Part shown: in pieces, positions 31,280 to 42,867 of the stretch
Layout: the number at the start of each line of letters is the position of its first letter
Position numbering within the stretch: the stretch's first letter is position 1
Assembly: GCA_027475525.1 (NCBI GenBank)
Contig: JAMWFC010000049.1
Coordinates: 1,675,297-1,739,296, forward strand
DNA: 64,000 bases
Direction: 5' to 3'
Origin: Macrolepiota albuminosa
Lineage: Eukaryota > Basidiomycota > Agaricomycetes > Agaricales > Agaricaceae
Notes under the pieces: generated by a model
What the model was told of the DNA's origin: nothing
The model's input: only the letters and a program-made list of their open reading frames with translations
Database searches by the model: none
Position numbers and translations under genes: made by a program

Positions 31280-33303
31280 CTAATAGCTCAGATTTTGCTA
31301 CTGGAGCCGTTCTCTCTCAACAGTCAAGGGAGGATGGTAACTGGCATCCTGTGGCTTTCTACTCCAAGAGTCTCAATGCCATGGAGCGAAATTATAAGAT
31401 CCATGACAAGGAGATGCTAGCTATCATTTGGTCATTTGAGGAGTGGCGACATTTCCTTGAGGGTGCCAGGCATAAATTCGAGGTGTGGACTGATCACAAG
31501 AACTTAGAGTACTTTCAGATGGGCAAGAAACTTAACCACCAACAGGCTTGATGGTCCTTGTATCTGGCCAACTTTGACTTCTCTCTGCATCACAAACCTG
31601 GATGGAGCATGGGCAAGCCAGATGCACTTTCTAGATGAGCAGACCATGGTTCAGGAGCTAGTGACAATGACAATATTGTACTCTTGAAGCCAGAGCTATT
31701 TGCTATCCATGCTCTAGAAGGTGTGGTTGGCCAGGAAGAAGAAGTGAGCATCCTTCAAGACATCCAATGAGGTAACTAAGAGGACGCTCAAGAAGATCTG
31801 GTAGCTAAGGCTGCCATGGTCTTGCATGCTTGAGAGAAAACTGGAGTGAAGTCTGTCCGCACCAACAAGTGCTCTTTGGAGAATGGTCTTCTCACCTTTC
31901 GGGGACACATTTATGTTCCCAACCTGCCAGACCTCTGGAGGCAGATTGTGGAGCAGCATCATGACTCTCAAGTTGCAGGACATCCTGGCAGATGGAAGAC
32001 ACTGGAGCTGGTCTCGCAGAATTACTGGTGGCCTCAAATATCACGGTATATTGGCTCTTACATCTCCACTTGTGATCTTTGCCTTCAGACTAAGCCTTGC
32101 TGTCAGCCTCCTATGGGACAGCTTCATCCATTGCCTATCCCAGCTGAGTGTTGAAGTGTGGCCTCGGTAGACTTCATTGTTGAGTTACCTGATTCGCATG
32201 AATATGATGTGATCATGGTGGTAGTGGATCTCTGTGGCAAGTGTGCTTATTTTATTCCCACACACTACTTGCTCAGCCATGGGCACTGCCAATCTGTACC
32301 AAAAGCATGTCTGGAAGCTCCATGGGTTGTCAGATGCTTACGTCTTGGACCATGGGCCTCAGTTTGTGGCAGAGTTTACTAGAGAACTGTATCGCCTCCT
32401 CCATGTCAAACTCCACACTTCCACAGCCTACCACCCCCAATCTGATGGCCAGACTGAGCATGTCAACCAGGAGCTAGAACAGTATCTCCAGCTCTTCTGC
32501 AATGAACAACAGGATGACTGGGATGATCTATTACCACAGGCAGAGTTCCAGTACAACAACCATGTACACACTGCCACCCAGATGTCTCCTTTCCTTCTAG
32601 ATACTGGTCAACATCCTCAGATGGGATTCGAGCCTTGTGGACAACCTTCAGAGAATGAAGCTGTCAACAAGTTCATAGATTGGATGAAGGCAGCCCAGGA
32701 GGAAGCCAAGGCGGCTTTAGCTAAGGCAAAGGATGACATGGCCCACTACTATGATTGTGGACAAACTCCAGCCCCCAAGTACAAGCCTGGAGATCAAGTC
32801 TACCTGGATGCCTCTGACATTGCTACCACCCAACCTTCTCAGAAACTCTCTCACCATTGTCTAGGACCCTTTCCTATAGTAAGGCAGGTAGGCCCACTCA
32901 CCTATCAACTCAAGCTGCCTAGTGGAATGAGTCGACTCCATCCAGTCTTCAATGTGGTGAAGCTCTCTCCAGCCCCAGAGGATCCAATCCCAGGTTGATG
33001 TCTACAGCCACCTCCGCCTCCAGTTCTGGTAGACAACCAAGAAGAGTATGAAGTGGAACAGATCCTAGACAGCTGACTCTTTAGGAATAAGCTTCAGTTC
33101 AAGGTCAAGTGGAAGGGCTATGGAATTGAGGACATCTCCTGGGAGCCACAAGAGAATGTCCATGCCCCTGCCTTGGTCCAGAAATTCTATCAACAGCATC
33201 CCAATGCTTCCCAGGCAATCAGAGGCCTCTATTCTCTTTCCAAGGCCATCCAGAACTACTTTTATTCAGCACATTGAGATGCTGTGCTCTAGAGGGGAGG
33301 TGA
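31280..33303 (+). pseudogene. S1 chromovirus pol: RNase H, integrase, chromodomain (5' part missing)
   Basis: It starts inside RNase H: SSDFATGAVLSQQ, NYKIHDKEMLAIIWSFEEWR, WTDHKNLEYFQMGKK. Integrase zinc domain: EQHHDSQVAGHPGRWKTLEL, TCDLCLQTK. Catalytic acids: D in VASVDFIVELP, D in LDHGPQFVAEF (reached after a frame change near 32250-32330) and E in QSDGQTEHVNQELEQYL. The integrase tail is LHPVFNVVKLSP. Chromodomain: EYEVEQILDS, LQFKVKWKGYGIEDISWEPQ (33045-33145). Stops at 31549, 31636, 32152, 32996 and 33074 are TGA where arginine is expected. Confidence 0.88.
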
Positions 33304-33821
33304 TGTCAGGGGACTCCTCATTCCTGTCTTCTTTCACTCTTTATTCCTTCACTCTCCTTTCATTCACTTCCTTACTTCTTCTATCATTCTCTCATTTTGC
33401 TGTTACTACTTTCTCAACACTATTTGTTAGTACTATTCTCAACCTTTGAGGTGCTCTGATTCTTTAGCTATCATTCAGACAAGTGTGGGCCCTTCAGCAC
33501 CACTCCAGACTGCTTATATAAGCCAGAGTTTGCCTTTCTGACTTTTAAAGTCCAGAGTTTTCCTCCCTTGTTTGCACAGTTGTTTGGTTAGTCAATTTTT
33601 GAGTTTTTAAGGTTTTGTTGTACTGTACAGTTGTTTCCCATGCTTCAGAAGCCCCAGAAGCATCCAACCTGGCATAGGGAATCCCTAGACTTGTTCTTTT
33701 TGGATCTCCCTCTGCCAGGTGAGTAGTCATTATGATATTGTTAGTACATACTCTAATACACTTTGGATCTCCTTCTGCTAGCTGTGTGACTGAGCCACAG
33801 CCTCTAGAGGTTGCCCTTACA
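33304..33821 (+). mobile_element. S1 3' LTR (518 bp)
   Basis: TGTCAGGGGACTCCTCATT...TTGCCCTTACA, preceded by the purine tract AGAGGGGAGGTGA. Confidence 0.85.
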
Positions 33822-34187
33822 ATGGACCAAAATTGGGTCAATCTCCTAAAATGCATGGCAGTGCATGGTATGCTACCCACCATTGCTTCAGCGATTAACA
33901 TCGCAATAACTAAACCTATGGTGGTAGACATGCCTGAAGTCAAGGGGCCTATAACTCCACCAAGGATGGAATCAGCGCCTCCCCCTCCCACAATTAATGT
34001 TGCAATGGAGGAGGAGTCAATGGTGACCAAGACAGGCACGGTTGCAGGAGCATTGTTGGACAGGTCATAAACCCATGTTTTATTTAGGTAACTCTGAATA
34101 AAGCACTCAATCTGTTCAGGCTGACATGCACTCCAGGGTAGCATGTAATCCAGCATGTTGAGACGCTGCACTCTGGAGGGGGGGTGA
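33822..34187. other. Remnant between two S-family LTRs
   Basis: About 366 bp between the S1 LTR and a second S LTR start. The end (TGAGACGCTGCACTCTGGAGGGG) matches the pre-LTR end of S1, so the piece is probably a deleted S element sharing the 33304-33821 LTR as its 5' end. Both strands have an open frame here (plus 33732-34070, minus 34171-33545); neither is recognised. Confidence 0.45.
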
Positions 34188-34363
34188 TGTCAGGGGACTC
34201 CTCATTTCTTTCTTTTCTCACTCCTTATCTCTTCACTCTCCTTTTATTCATTCTCTTATTTCTTCTGACATTATTTCATTTTACTGTTTCTATTTTTTCA
34301 ACACTATCTGTTAGTACTACTCTCAGCCCTTGAGATGCTCTGGTTCTTTAGCCACCATTCATT
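34188..34363 (+). mobile_element. Truncated S-family LTR
   Basis: TGTCAGGGGACTCCTCATTTC..., matching the first 170 bp or so of the S LTR, then joined to X gag at about 34363. Confidence 0.75.
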
Positions 34364-35450
34364 GATGTATCCAGTATTGCCCAAGAGCTCATCAACTCAG
34401 TCTGAGGGTCAACCGGACCTTACCCAGTACTTGGAAATGGTACAAGGCAGCGCGTTTGCACATAGTACCCCATTCTGGACTGCATCTATGGAACAACATT
34501 TGGAGTATGTGGCAGATGCTGCCACTGAATCAGGACTGTCGTCGTTGATGACACAAGGACAGAAGCAAGGACCAGCAATAGTGGTCAGTAGGGAGGATGA
34601 TGAGGTTGTGAGGTTGGAAAAGGCGTCGACAGCGCCTGGAATTCCAGGGTTGCACAGAAGGGCCAGCAAACAGCTGCAAGTGAGGCATGAAGGCCTCAGG
34701 AGAGTTATGGACTTAGAGTCTGAGCTGGAATCCTCAGATGATGAGGAAAGCAAAAGGTCACATTCAACCTTGTCTATCCAGTTACAGCTGGTGTTGGACT
34801 GATATCCGTCGGTCACAAAGGAATCGACGCAAAAGTGTCTGCAGCTTTATGTAGTAAAGCACTTACAGTTGCTGGCTGCTAGGAGCCACAATGTACCCTG
34901 TGCAGATTCGACTGAATATATCGAATTATTTGTACGTATCTTCAAACTCGAAGTGGTTGAATACCTTAAGCGCAAAGCAGCACAAGGGTCAGCAGTCTCA
35001 ATGGCCACTCTGGCCGACTCAGTGGAATGCGAGATGAGTGTGCACCGACGAGCACCATTAATCACAGATGTGATGGAGTTGCTCAATGCACCTCGTCAGG
35101 CCAATGAGTCTCAGCAAGACTATGTTTGGCATCAGAACGCCGCAAACCATCAACGCATTGTCAGTGGAGTGCCTCAGCAGGCATTGTCCAAGGTAGAGAC
35201 TGTGACAACGACTCCGGCAGAGCCAGAGGCACTACTTGCAGTGCAGGAGGTTAAGACACCTTGAAAGCAAGTTACTATCAAGGAAGAGGTGGACAAAGTC
35301 CACATTCTTGAGGAGCAAATGCGACCACGGCGCATAGTGCAACGTGCCCACCTAGTGGACAACTGAAATGAACGCATCAATTACCAGAGGATACGCAACC
35401 AGGACTTGCACAATCATGGTGAGTCATTGATTGACAACCAGGGACGGTTC
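34364..35450 (+). pseudogene. X3 gag fragment
   Basis: It runs from LMYPVLPKSSSTQSEG through EYVADAATESGL, QKQGPAIVVSREDDEVVRLE and ESSDDEESKRSHSTLSIQLQ to TGA 34799. It continues as AARSHNVPCADSTEYIELFV and ESQQDYVWHQNAANHQRIVS to NQDLHNHGESLIDNQG. At about 35450 it meets X4 gag in opposite orientation. Its uninterrupted DAATE region defines the A1 insertion point in X1. Confidence 0.82.
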
Positions 35451-38400
35451 ACGGTTCCTCAGCATGAACTATGCTGCTCATAATGGTTCGCAGTCTGTGT
35501 CGACTGCTCATAACAAATGGCATATGCCAAAAATTCGGTCACAGTATTGACCTCCAGAGACAAATTGTCATTGCGTATTAATGCTCTCCTCATGTCTGCA
35601 GGTATTCCATCCAGGAATGTCTCATGAATGGTATATTTGTCTGGATAGATGGCCATATTCTGTGCATGACCCACCAGGTCATCATAAAAGGTCTGGATGC
35701 CAGTCTTAGCATTATACACTGCCTTCCTAAAGACATCCCAAGCTTCCTGCATTGTAGCAGCATTGACGAAGCAATTATACAGTCCTATCAGGACTTCTTT
35801 AAATGCCCAATGCAGTTTGTTGTGATTAATATGGAGGACATGGCAATGGAACCAATTCCGAGCCTCTTCCTCCATAAATTTGTCTAGCACAAATATTCTC
35901 TCCTGGTCCATGTCGTCTCCACCATAGCAGCAGGCTGCCAGGTGGTAGCAAACGTCCATGGCCCAGTCCTCCAACTGGGAGAACCTATGTCCTCCAGCAT
36001 ACACATGTATGTGCTTACCATCAGATTTGCGGGGACTTACCCCAGCAGGGAATTTAAACCTGACTCCAAGGGAGTCATCCACCAGCCGAGTGAGACGGTC
36101 ATGCATATGATCCATATGGATCCTGACCGCCTCATTCATTCCAGGCATAGTTTCACGCAATTCATGAGATGTGGGCATCAAAAATGCCCAGGGACTGCGA
36201 AACAGGTGTTCATTGGCTGTCTTTTCTGGCTGTGGGGTGGGCTGTTGCCTCACTTCTTGATCTGCTGGTAATTCACCAGCCTGCCTGCCACTATCACAAC
36301 AATTATTATTGTCTCAATTGTTATTTCTGCAATCACAACCTCCACCGTCGTTATTGCAATGAATTAGCTCCCTCTGCTCGTAGTGATCACTACTATTATT
36401 GCTACCACCCGGTGATAGGCTTCTACTCAGACTGAGCGCATCAAGGGACATTATAGGCCAACCGACACTTGATGTACTCAGGACTCTAGCAACCAGTTGG
36501 GAATATAGAGCAGCTCGAGCTCTGGCAACCTACTACAGGATTTAGACATTTATCCTAACCCCTAGCTACCGAGCCTTCAGCACACTCCATTCACCTATCC
36601 CAAGGACAAAGGAGGCTCATAATGTATAGCGCTAGCATGACGGCGGGAGAGGACTCTAACTAAACCCCGATCACTTTCAGAAGGAGCCAGCAGCAGGCGC
36701 TGCCATTTGACGAGACACTTCAATCAGAAGTCTAAAAGGATCAATGACGGTGGCACTGGATATACTTAAATCCGATATCTGGACCTGTCAGGAACTGATA
36801 CAATGTGTAGCGCTGACATTAGCGCTCACGGCGTCTGTCGAGGATTTTCCAACCATACCCCGGAACAGCCTGGCCAATTGGAGTTATAGTAAAAGTGAGC
36901 AGACTCGTACAATTCTAAGTCAATATAGAGTTGCTGCTGGTCGCCGTGGGTCATAACGCCGTTGGTCGCCGTCAGCCATGTGCAAAAGGTTGCCATTGAC
37001 AGGTCACCGTTAGAGAAAACCACGAGGAGAGGTGCTAGGAGGTAGCGCCGCAGATGGACTTGTATCTTGGCAAATATGGTAGCGCATAGTATATAAAATA
37101 GCTACTTTACATGTATATAAAAACGAATTGTAACCCATTGAGCACACAGTTACACTTAGCGTTCAAATCGCACTAGCTTCCTTTGACTTTGTCACTAAGT
37201 CAGGTGCTAACCTCGTCTATCTCATCTTCATCATTTACGGTGCCACCTACAGGCACAATACGCTGTGCTACTCGTCTTTTCTTCAATATCTTTGTCTAAA
37301 CTACGACACTTACCGTCTGCCAGGTAGCCCCCGGAGCGCTATAATCTAGCGCATTGTTTTACCACCTCTACTCGAGCACACCGGGACCCTGTCAGGACTC
37401 CTCACAACTACGCACGCCAAGCGCTGGAGACAGTGTTGTACTGCATATACGTCCAGTGCACCCAACCACAGTTGGCATCATCACCGGATCTCTGTCTGGT
37501 TCAGCAGCTCAAGCTGTGAATTGTTGCTGCATGTCATTGACAGGCGTTACACCCTCATGCCCTTCAAAGGCTTCCTTGATAGTAACTTGCTTTCAAGGTG
37601 TCTTAACCTCCTGCACTGCAAGTAGTGCCTCTGGCTCTGCCGGAGTCATTGTCACAGTCTCTACCTCGGAAAATGCCTGCTGAGGCACTCCGCTGACAAT
37701 GTGTTGACAGTTTGTGGCGTTCTGACACCGAACATAGTCTTGCTAAGACTCATTGGCCTGACGAGGTGCATTGAGCAATTCCATCATGTCCGCAATTAAT
37801 GGTGCTCGTTGGCACACACTCATCTTGCATTCTACTGAGTCAGCTAGAGTGGCCATTGAGACTGCTGACCCTCACGCCGCTTTGCGCTTAAAGTATTCAA
37901 CCACTTTGAGTTCAAAGATATGCACAAATAATTTGATATATTCAGTTGAATCTGCATGGGGTACATCATGGCTCCTAGCAGCCAGCAACTGTAAGTGCTT
38001 TACTACATAAAGCTGCAGATGCTTTCGTGTTGATTCCTTCACAACCGACAGATATTGATCCAACACCAGCTGTAACTAGATAGACAAGGTCAAATGCGAC
38101 CTTTTGCTTTCCTTATCATCTGAGGATTCCAGCTCAGACTCTAAGTCCATAACTCCCCTGAGGCCTTCATGCCTCACCTGCGGCTGTTTGCCAGCCCTTC
38201 TGTGCAACTCTGGAATTCCAGGCGCTGTTGACGCCTTTTCCAACCTCACAACCTCATTGTCCTCCCTACTGACCACTATCACTGGTCCTTGCTTCTGTCC
38301 TTGTGTCGTCAACGACAATGGTCCTGGTTCAGTGGCAGCATCTGCCACATATTCCAAATGTCGTTCAGTAGGTGCAGTCCGGAATGGGGTACTATGTGTA

Positions 38401-38762
38401 AACGCGCTGCCTTGTACCATTTCCGAGTACTGGGTAAGGTCTGGTTGACCCTCGGACTGAGCTGATGAGCTCTTGGGCAATACCAGATACATCAATGAAG
38501 GCATTTAGCTCACTGGTGACACTCCTGAGACCACAGATCTCTCTCCTGGTTTACCACCAGGTCGTACAATGGACATCATCCATGATACAGACAGCCCACC
38601 AGGCATTCCAAAGCTCACGCTGACATTGTGAGGTATCTTTTCATCCTGCTTTGGCAGGGGTTGATACGCAGATGTGGATTGCATCTTTACAGCTTGAAGC
38701 ACAGGTGGGTCACCTGTGTCTGTAGCTGGGAAAGGAGGGTCCGGATCAAGAGAGCCAGTCAT
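35451..38762 (-). pseudogene. X4 gag, interrupted by a G solo LTR
   Basis: ATG at 38762 (MTGSLDPDPPFPATD). 38504-38076 has the QKQGPVIVVSREDNEVVRLE and ESSDDKESKRSHLT segments. 38066-37484 has HDVPHADSTEYIKLFVHIFE. After the G LTR (36413-37483), 36253-35459 has the capsid-like domain (HIHVYAGGHRFSQLEDWAMD, FVLDKFMEEEARNWF, IQTFYDDLVGHAQNMA, DGIPADMRRALI). The zinc knuckle and everything after it are missing; the copy ends at the inverted junction with X3. Confidence 0.85.
36413..37483 (+). mobile_element. Solo LTR, family G (1071 bp), target duplication CCGG
   Basis: TGATAGGCTTC...GGCATCATCA with CCGG at 36409-36412 and 37484-37487. TATA box tatataaaa at about 37090. It is a relative of 3999-4935 and lies inside X4 gag. 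Confidence 0.9.
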
Positions 38763-38873
38763 GGAAGCACGTTTTTGACGTGATTCCAACAGAAAATTGA
38801 GAGGGTTTGATGAGAGTTGCCTAGTCGGTAACAAGTCTAGAGTCTAAAGCCGATAGCAGAAGATTTAAAAAAA

Positions 38874-39046
38874 TGTAACTGGTGGTTACGGGCTAGAACT
38901 ATCTTGTGTGTATCACACAGTGCTAAATCAGACCGCAGTATTGGATTTGACTAGAACTAGAGTGAATACAAGATGTTATCTTATATAATACTCTATTGAC
39001 TGGTTGTAGTGTTGTTGACATTAGTAACAAGTGTGACTCCATTACA
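38874..39046 (-). mobile_element. X4 5' LTR (173 bp)
   Basis: Minus strand TGTAATGGAGTCACAC...ACCAGTTACA. On its outer side ORF3 of an A-family element begins mid-protein, so X4 inserted into or recombined with that ORF. Confidence 0.88.
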
Positions 39047-40140
39047 CCTACTGCCTGAGACAGAGCCATGTCTCAACTGCTTGACAAGGCAGCATACAAG
39101 ACCATTGCGGTGTCATTTGCAAGCTCAGAGGAGCAGGAGCAAGTCCCGTGGATGATTGTTCCTTTGTGGATTTATTGCTGCAAGGACAGTGGAAGGCTAG
39201 CCTTCATCGGTCTAACTCCCTCTGATCCAAAGCAACCCTTTGCTTTGGACTACCTGGGCTCCTATGCCCTCCTCTATGGGTTTCCTGGGATGCCCAATGT
39301 GTAGACCGGTCTAGCCATGGACCATGCCATGCATATTCATTGGTGCAGCCTCTTTGGGTTTGCACTTGTATGTGCTATTAGCACCAGCTGCCCCTCCAAG
39401 ACCATGGTGCATAAGCACCTAGCTTATGTTCTGGCATGGCCAGGCCTCTATAAAGAGGCTATCTCCAAATACGAGGTGGTGACGGGCCAACCCTTTGTGC
39501 CCCTCCACACTGAGGACCTGAATTTGAGGCTTGGGCTGTAGACATCCTGGTAGCATCAGCTTCTGTCTTCACCACTTTGGACACATTATGCATTCTGTTG
39601 CACAACCAAATTCTGGTCAGCTGGGTTGACCATGCATATACCTATGGGGTCACCTATTTGGCCCACCTCTTGTTCAGCGACAGCCATCTCTATAACAAGG
39701 CAGCCACTATCAATGACAAGAGGCTTTGATGCCTTGACCAGTACAGGACTCCCCAGGCTATGGCCCAGTGGAATGAGTGGCACAAGGCCACCATTGGTGA
39801 TCGTCAACACCTGATGCTCCAGCAACAGGAGAATTGTCATGCATTTGACAAGGCGTTTACTAAGAGGATGTATCTCCTCATCAAGCAGGACATTCATGCC
39901 CAAGAAATATGGATGTGCCACTACCCCACTGATGATGGAGATCTTCCAGATCTCCAACCACCATTTACAGAGACACCCATTGACCCCAACCTTACACTGT
40001 TCCTACTCTGGGACTATGATGATTTCCATGAGCCTGCATCCAAGGATGAACTCCACGACATGGATGACACTACCACCAACCTATTCTGGGAGCCTGGGGA
40101 CTCTCCTATCACCCCCGATCCTGACTTGCCAATGATCTAA
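39047..40140 (+). pseudogene. Second A-family ORF3, C-terminal domain
   Basis: It starts at the position equal to 'gagacagagctATG' of A1 (20380). Segments: MSQLLDKAAYKTIAV, PFALDYLGSYALLYG, AMHIHWCSLFGFALVCAIS, WPGLYKEAISKYEVVTGQPF, VDHAYTYGVTYLAHLLF, AMAQWNEWHKATIGDRQHL, and the acidic end DLFWEPG-like at 40085. Stops or frame changes lie at 39302, 39538 and 39727. The true end is at TAA 40138. It is about as similar to A1 ORF3 as the LTRs are, while the N-terminal part is lost at the X4 LTR. Confidence 0.82.
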
Positions 40141-40166
40141 CTGTTGATATGACACTGTACCAGCAG

Positions 40167-40882
40167 AAAGACCACATTGGGATGTGAGGCAGGCTTTGTA
40201 TAAAGCCTGTGAAGACAAGACCAAGTGGTACTGGTTCTTCTGGCATGTAATGTGGGCAGACAGGATTACAGTTAGAAAGAGATTCAGGTGCTCTCCATTC
40301 TCCTTAGTAACTGAAGCACATCCTATACTACCCTTGGACTTGGTGGAAGCCACTTGGTTAGTAGACTGGCCTGATGGACCAGTATCTACAAAAGACCTAA
40401 TTGGCTTAAGAGCCCAAGCATTGGCAAAGCATTACCAGCATGTGGAGGAAATGAGGACTAGAGTTAGCAAGGAAAAGTTGAGATGGGCAGAGAACTTCAC
40501 AAGGGAAAATGAAGTCTCTATTAAGGAGTACAAGTTCAAACCAAGAGACTTAGTGCTGGTTAGAAACATGGTGGCAACTAAATCCCTAAGTGGGAAAATG
40601 TCAGCTCGCTATTGGGGACCCATGGTGGTGTTAACTAGGACTAGAGGGGGAAACTACATAGTGGCAGAGTTGGATGGTACTGTGTGGCAAGAGAGGGTTG
40701 CGGCCTTTAGGGTTATACCTTCCAAGGCCAGGCAACAAATTACTCTGCCTACTAGTATTGAAGAATGGATTGATATCACACCCTCTAAACTACAAGAGTT
40801 AAGAGAGGAAAGGCAGGAAGGGCAGATAGAAGAGGATCTCTATCTTAGGGATGTACACCTGAGTGAGGAACAGGAAGAATGA
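40167..40882 (+). pseudogene. M-family integrase C-terminal part
   Basis: Open reading RPHWDVRQALYKACEDKTKW, WHVMWADRITVRKRF, PLDLVEATWLVDWPDGPV, RDLVLVRNMVATKS, ARYWGPMVVLTRTRGGNYIV, and WIDITPSKLQELREERQ. It corresponds to the last 230 residues or so of M1 pol, after the catalytic glutamate. No other part of pol remains. Confidence 0.88.
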
Positions 40883-41163
40883 TTCAGGCTTCCTGTCCTG
40901 GGGCTCTAGTAGTGGAAATAGAGGCTTTTTGGAACCAGTTGGAAGAGCCATGGGAGATGAGGAAGTGGGGATGTATGGGTCAATGGAGAGAGCTTAAATG
41001 GATTCTGGAGTGAAATGGGAGGCAGCAAATACATGCAAAGAAAACCTCCAAACATGATAGAAGGTCTAGGACAAAAGTTTAGAAATTATGGCAAAGAGAT
41101 GGGACCTAACCTAATCTGGAACTGTGAATGACTGAGGACAGTCTTTGTTTGGTAGGGAGGAGA
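40883..41163 (+). other. M-family 3' untranslated segment
   Basis: Non-coding sequence between the pol end and the 3' LTR, ending in the purine tract GGTAGGGAGGAGA just before TGATATG, the likely polypurine tract. Confidence 0.6.
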
Positions 41164-42045
41164 TGATATGACACTGTACCAGCAGTCAGAGACGAAACAT
41201 GCACCAGAAGTCAAAATAAACATTTAATTATAGGCTGAAAACTGTAAGCCTCCTGGTAGCAGTCTCAACAAAATATATCTCCACAAAAACACCCCAACAA
41301 ATACACAGGAAGTACAGAACAATAAGAGGAGGGGACCAGCTCTAGCTATCAATTCAATTATGTCCAGCTACTGTTATGTGAGGAGGGGAAGCATGGAAGC
41401 TGGCAGAGATGACGAAATGCCATCAAATTGTGATGATCTAGATCAGAGAAGCAAGATCTGAGAGATCTGATCAGCAATGACTGATTTGGCACTTCTAGAA
41501 GAATACAAAGGAGAGGATGTATGGAATGGTGGCACTGAAACATGCAGAGGAGATGTATGGAATGGTGGCACTGAAACATGCAGGAGAAATGAATGGAATG
41601 GTGGCACTGAAACATGCATCACCAAAATGGAAATTGGAAGAGCAAATTAGCTCAGGAATGCTGGGTAGTCAGAACAAAAAGTCATGTGCAGCTAGTGGTC
41701 TGTGCACCAGAAAAACAGTATAAATAGCCCCAGTTTAGTAGAGAATAGACAGGCATTTGATAGGCAAAGGCTCAGTGGTTTCCAGGGAGTGAATCACCTA
41801 GGCTAGAGTTTATTGAACCTCTTCTTGGAAGTCTATTGGAAAACAAAGGCTCGGCAGTTCCCAGGGAGTGAACTGCTTAGGCTGGAGTTGACTGAGAACC
41901 TTCTACTGCCCACCAGAGTATTTAATATTCTGTGAAGCACCTCATTACCTCAAGCAATCAGCAAGCAACAGTGTGGATTAGAGGGAACTTTCTGAGTTAC
42001 CAATAAGCCCCAGAACTACAGTAATACTTGCCACCAAGTACTACA
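41164..42045 (+). mobile_element. M-family 3' LTR (882 bp)
   Basis: TGATATGACACTGTACC...CCAAGTACTACA. A 34-36 bp unit 'gatgtatggaatggtggcactgaaacatgc' is repeated three times at 41514-41616 within it. Confidence 0.88.
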
Positions 42046-42090
42046 CCGTTGTGACACCTCCAGACCATAGTCCAATCTGATTGGGGGGAG

Positions 42091-42253
42091 TGTAGCGTAG
42101 TGCGCTATGTGGTGTTGGCCACATAGCTTTTACTTACTGAGTCATTTCTATTATATTATATTTATTATAATATAGTACATAGTCAATAGACCAGACTGGT
42201 CTGATTCTGTTCAGTGTGGGTTAAGCTTGCACAACTTCCGTAACTTCATTACA
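42091..42253 (+). mobile_element. A-family 3' LTR, internally deleted (163 bp)
   Basis: TGTAGCGTAGTGCGC...CTTCATTACA after 'tctgattggggggag'. It lacks the middle 70 bp (including the AGCTGCTT hairpin) of the A1 LTR but keeps the end palindromes (AGACCAG-A-CTGGTCT at 42188-42202). It belongs with ORF3 at 39047-40140. Confidence 0.9.
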
Positions 42254-42850
42254 CTCCTTGCCCAATTGCCTGAAGAGAATTGAGACCTTATTAAACAGTT
42301 TCTGAGCTCATTAAGGCAGTTGCACTTGACAGTGTCACAACAAAGATGCTATTGAGCAATTTGTTGCTTGTCTTCTGTCCAAGCTTGAACATGAGCCCAC
42401 CATTGCTGCACATGCTCTGTGAGGCTGAGGGTATCTGGGAGATGCTGGTACCTCAGTCAAAGCATAAGGAAGAGGATGATGACCACCTTCTGGTAGTAGG
42501 CCTCAACCCACAACAAGCACAGAGGCTGCTAGACCTGGAAGTTGTGGCAACATCCAAGGCAACAGTCTTCTTTCTACCACAAAACCTGATTAGGTCCTTG
42601 TACATTTCATGATCATACAACTGCCCATTCTCCAGGCTTCCAAAATGGCTCAGCTATAGACTCAATAGTCCCAGAGATACAGCAGATGCAACAGACTTCG
42701 CAGATGAGGAGAATAGTCAAAAGAGAGCACACCAAATGAATACTTACAGAAGAGGAGGCTTCTCTCCAAGATATCAGAGAGGTAGTTATAGAGGCTGAGA
42801 AGATGGATTCCTACAGAGAGAAAGAGGTTGCACATTAATATAGACACAAG
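42254..42850 (+). pseudogene. Probable Copia-type gag remnant
   Basis: Short pieces in shifting frames: LLAQLPEEN, KDAIEQFVACLLSKLEHEPT, and an arginine/glycine-rich RRGGFSPRYQRGSYRG near 42755-42800. These look like the middle and RG-rich tail of a Copia gag. The evidence is weak and no frame is long. Confidence 0.35.
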
Positions 42851-42867
42851 TACATATCCAATGAGAT

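Larger units (their letters stand above)
40145..42045 (+). mobile_element. Internally deleted M-family element
   Basis: It begins with 22 bases of the M LTR (TGATATGACACTGTACCAGC at 40145), jumps into integrase, and ends with a full LTR (41164-42045). The flanks are CTGT (40141-40144) and CCGT (42046-42049), a 4-bp target duplication with one change. Removal rejoins the A-family ORF3 tail to its LTR at 42091. Confidence 0.85.

Noticed and set aside
33545..34171. Minus-strand frame across the S LTR end
   Set aside because: It crosses an LTR boundary that is well defined by two other copies, so it is unlikely to be a gene.
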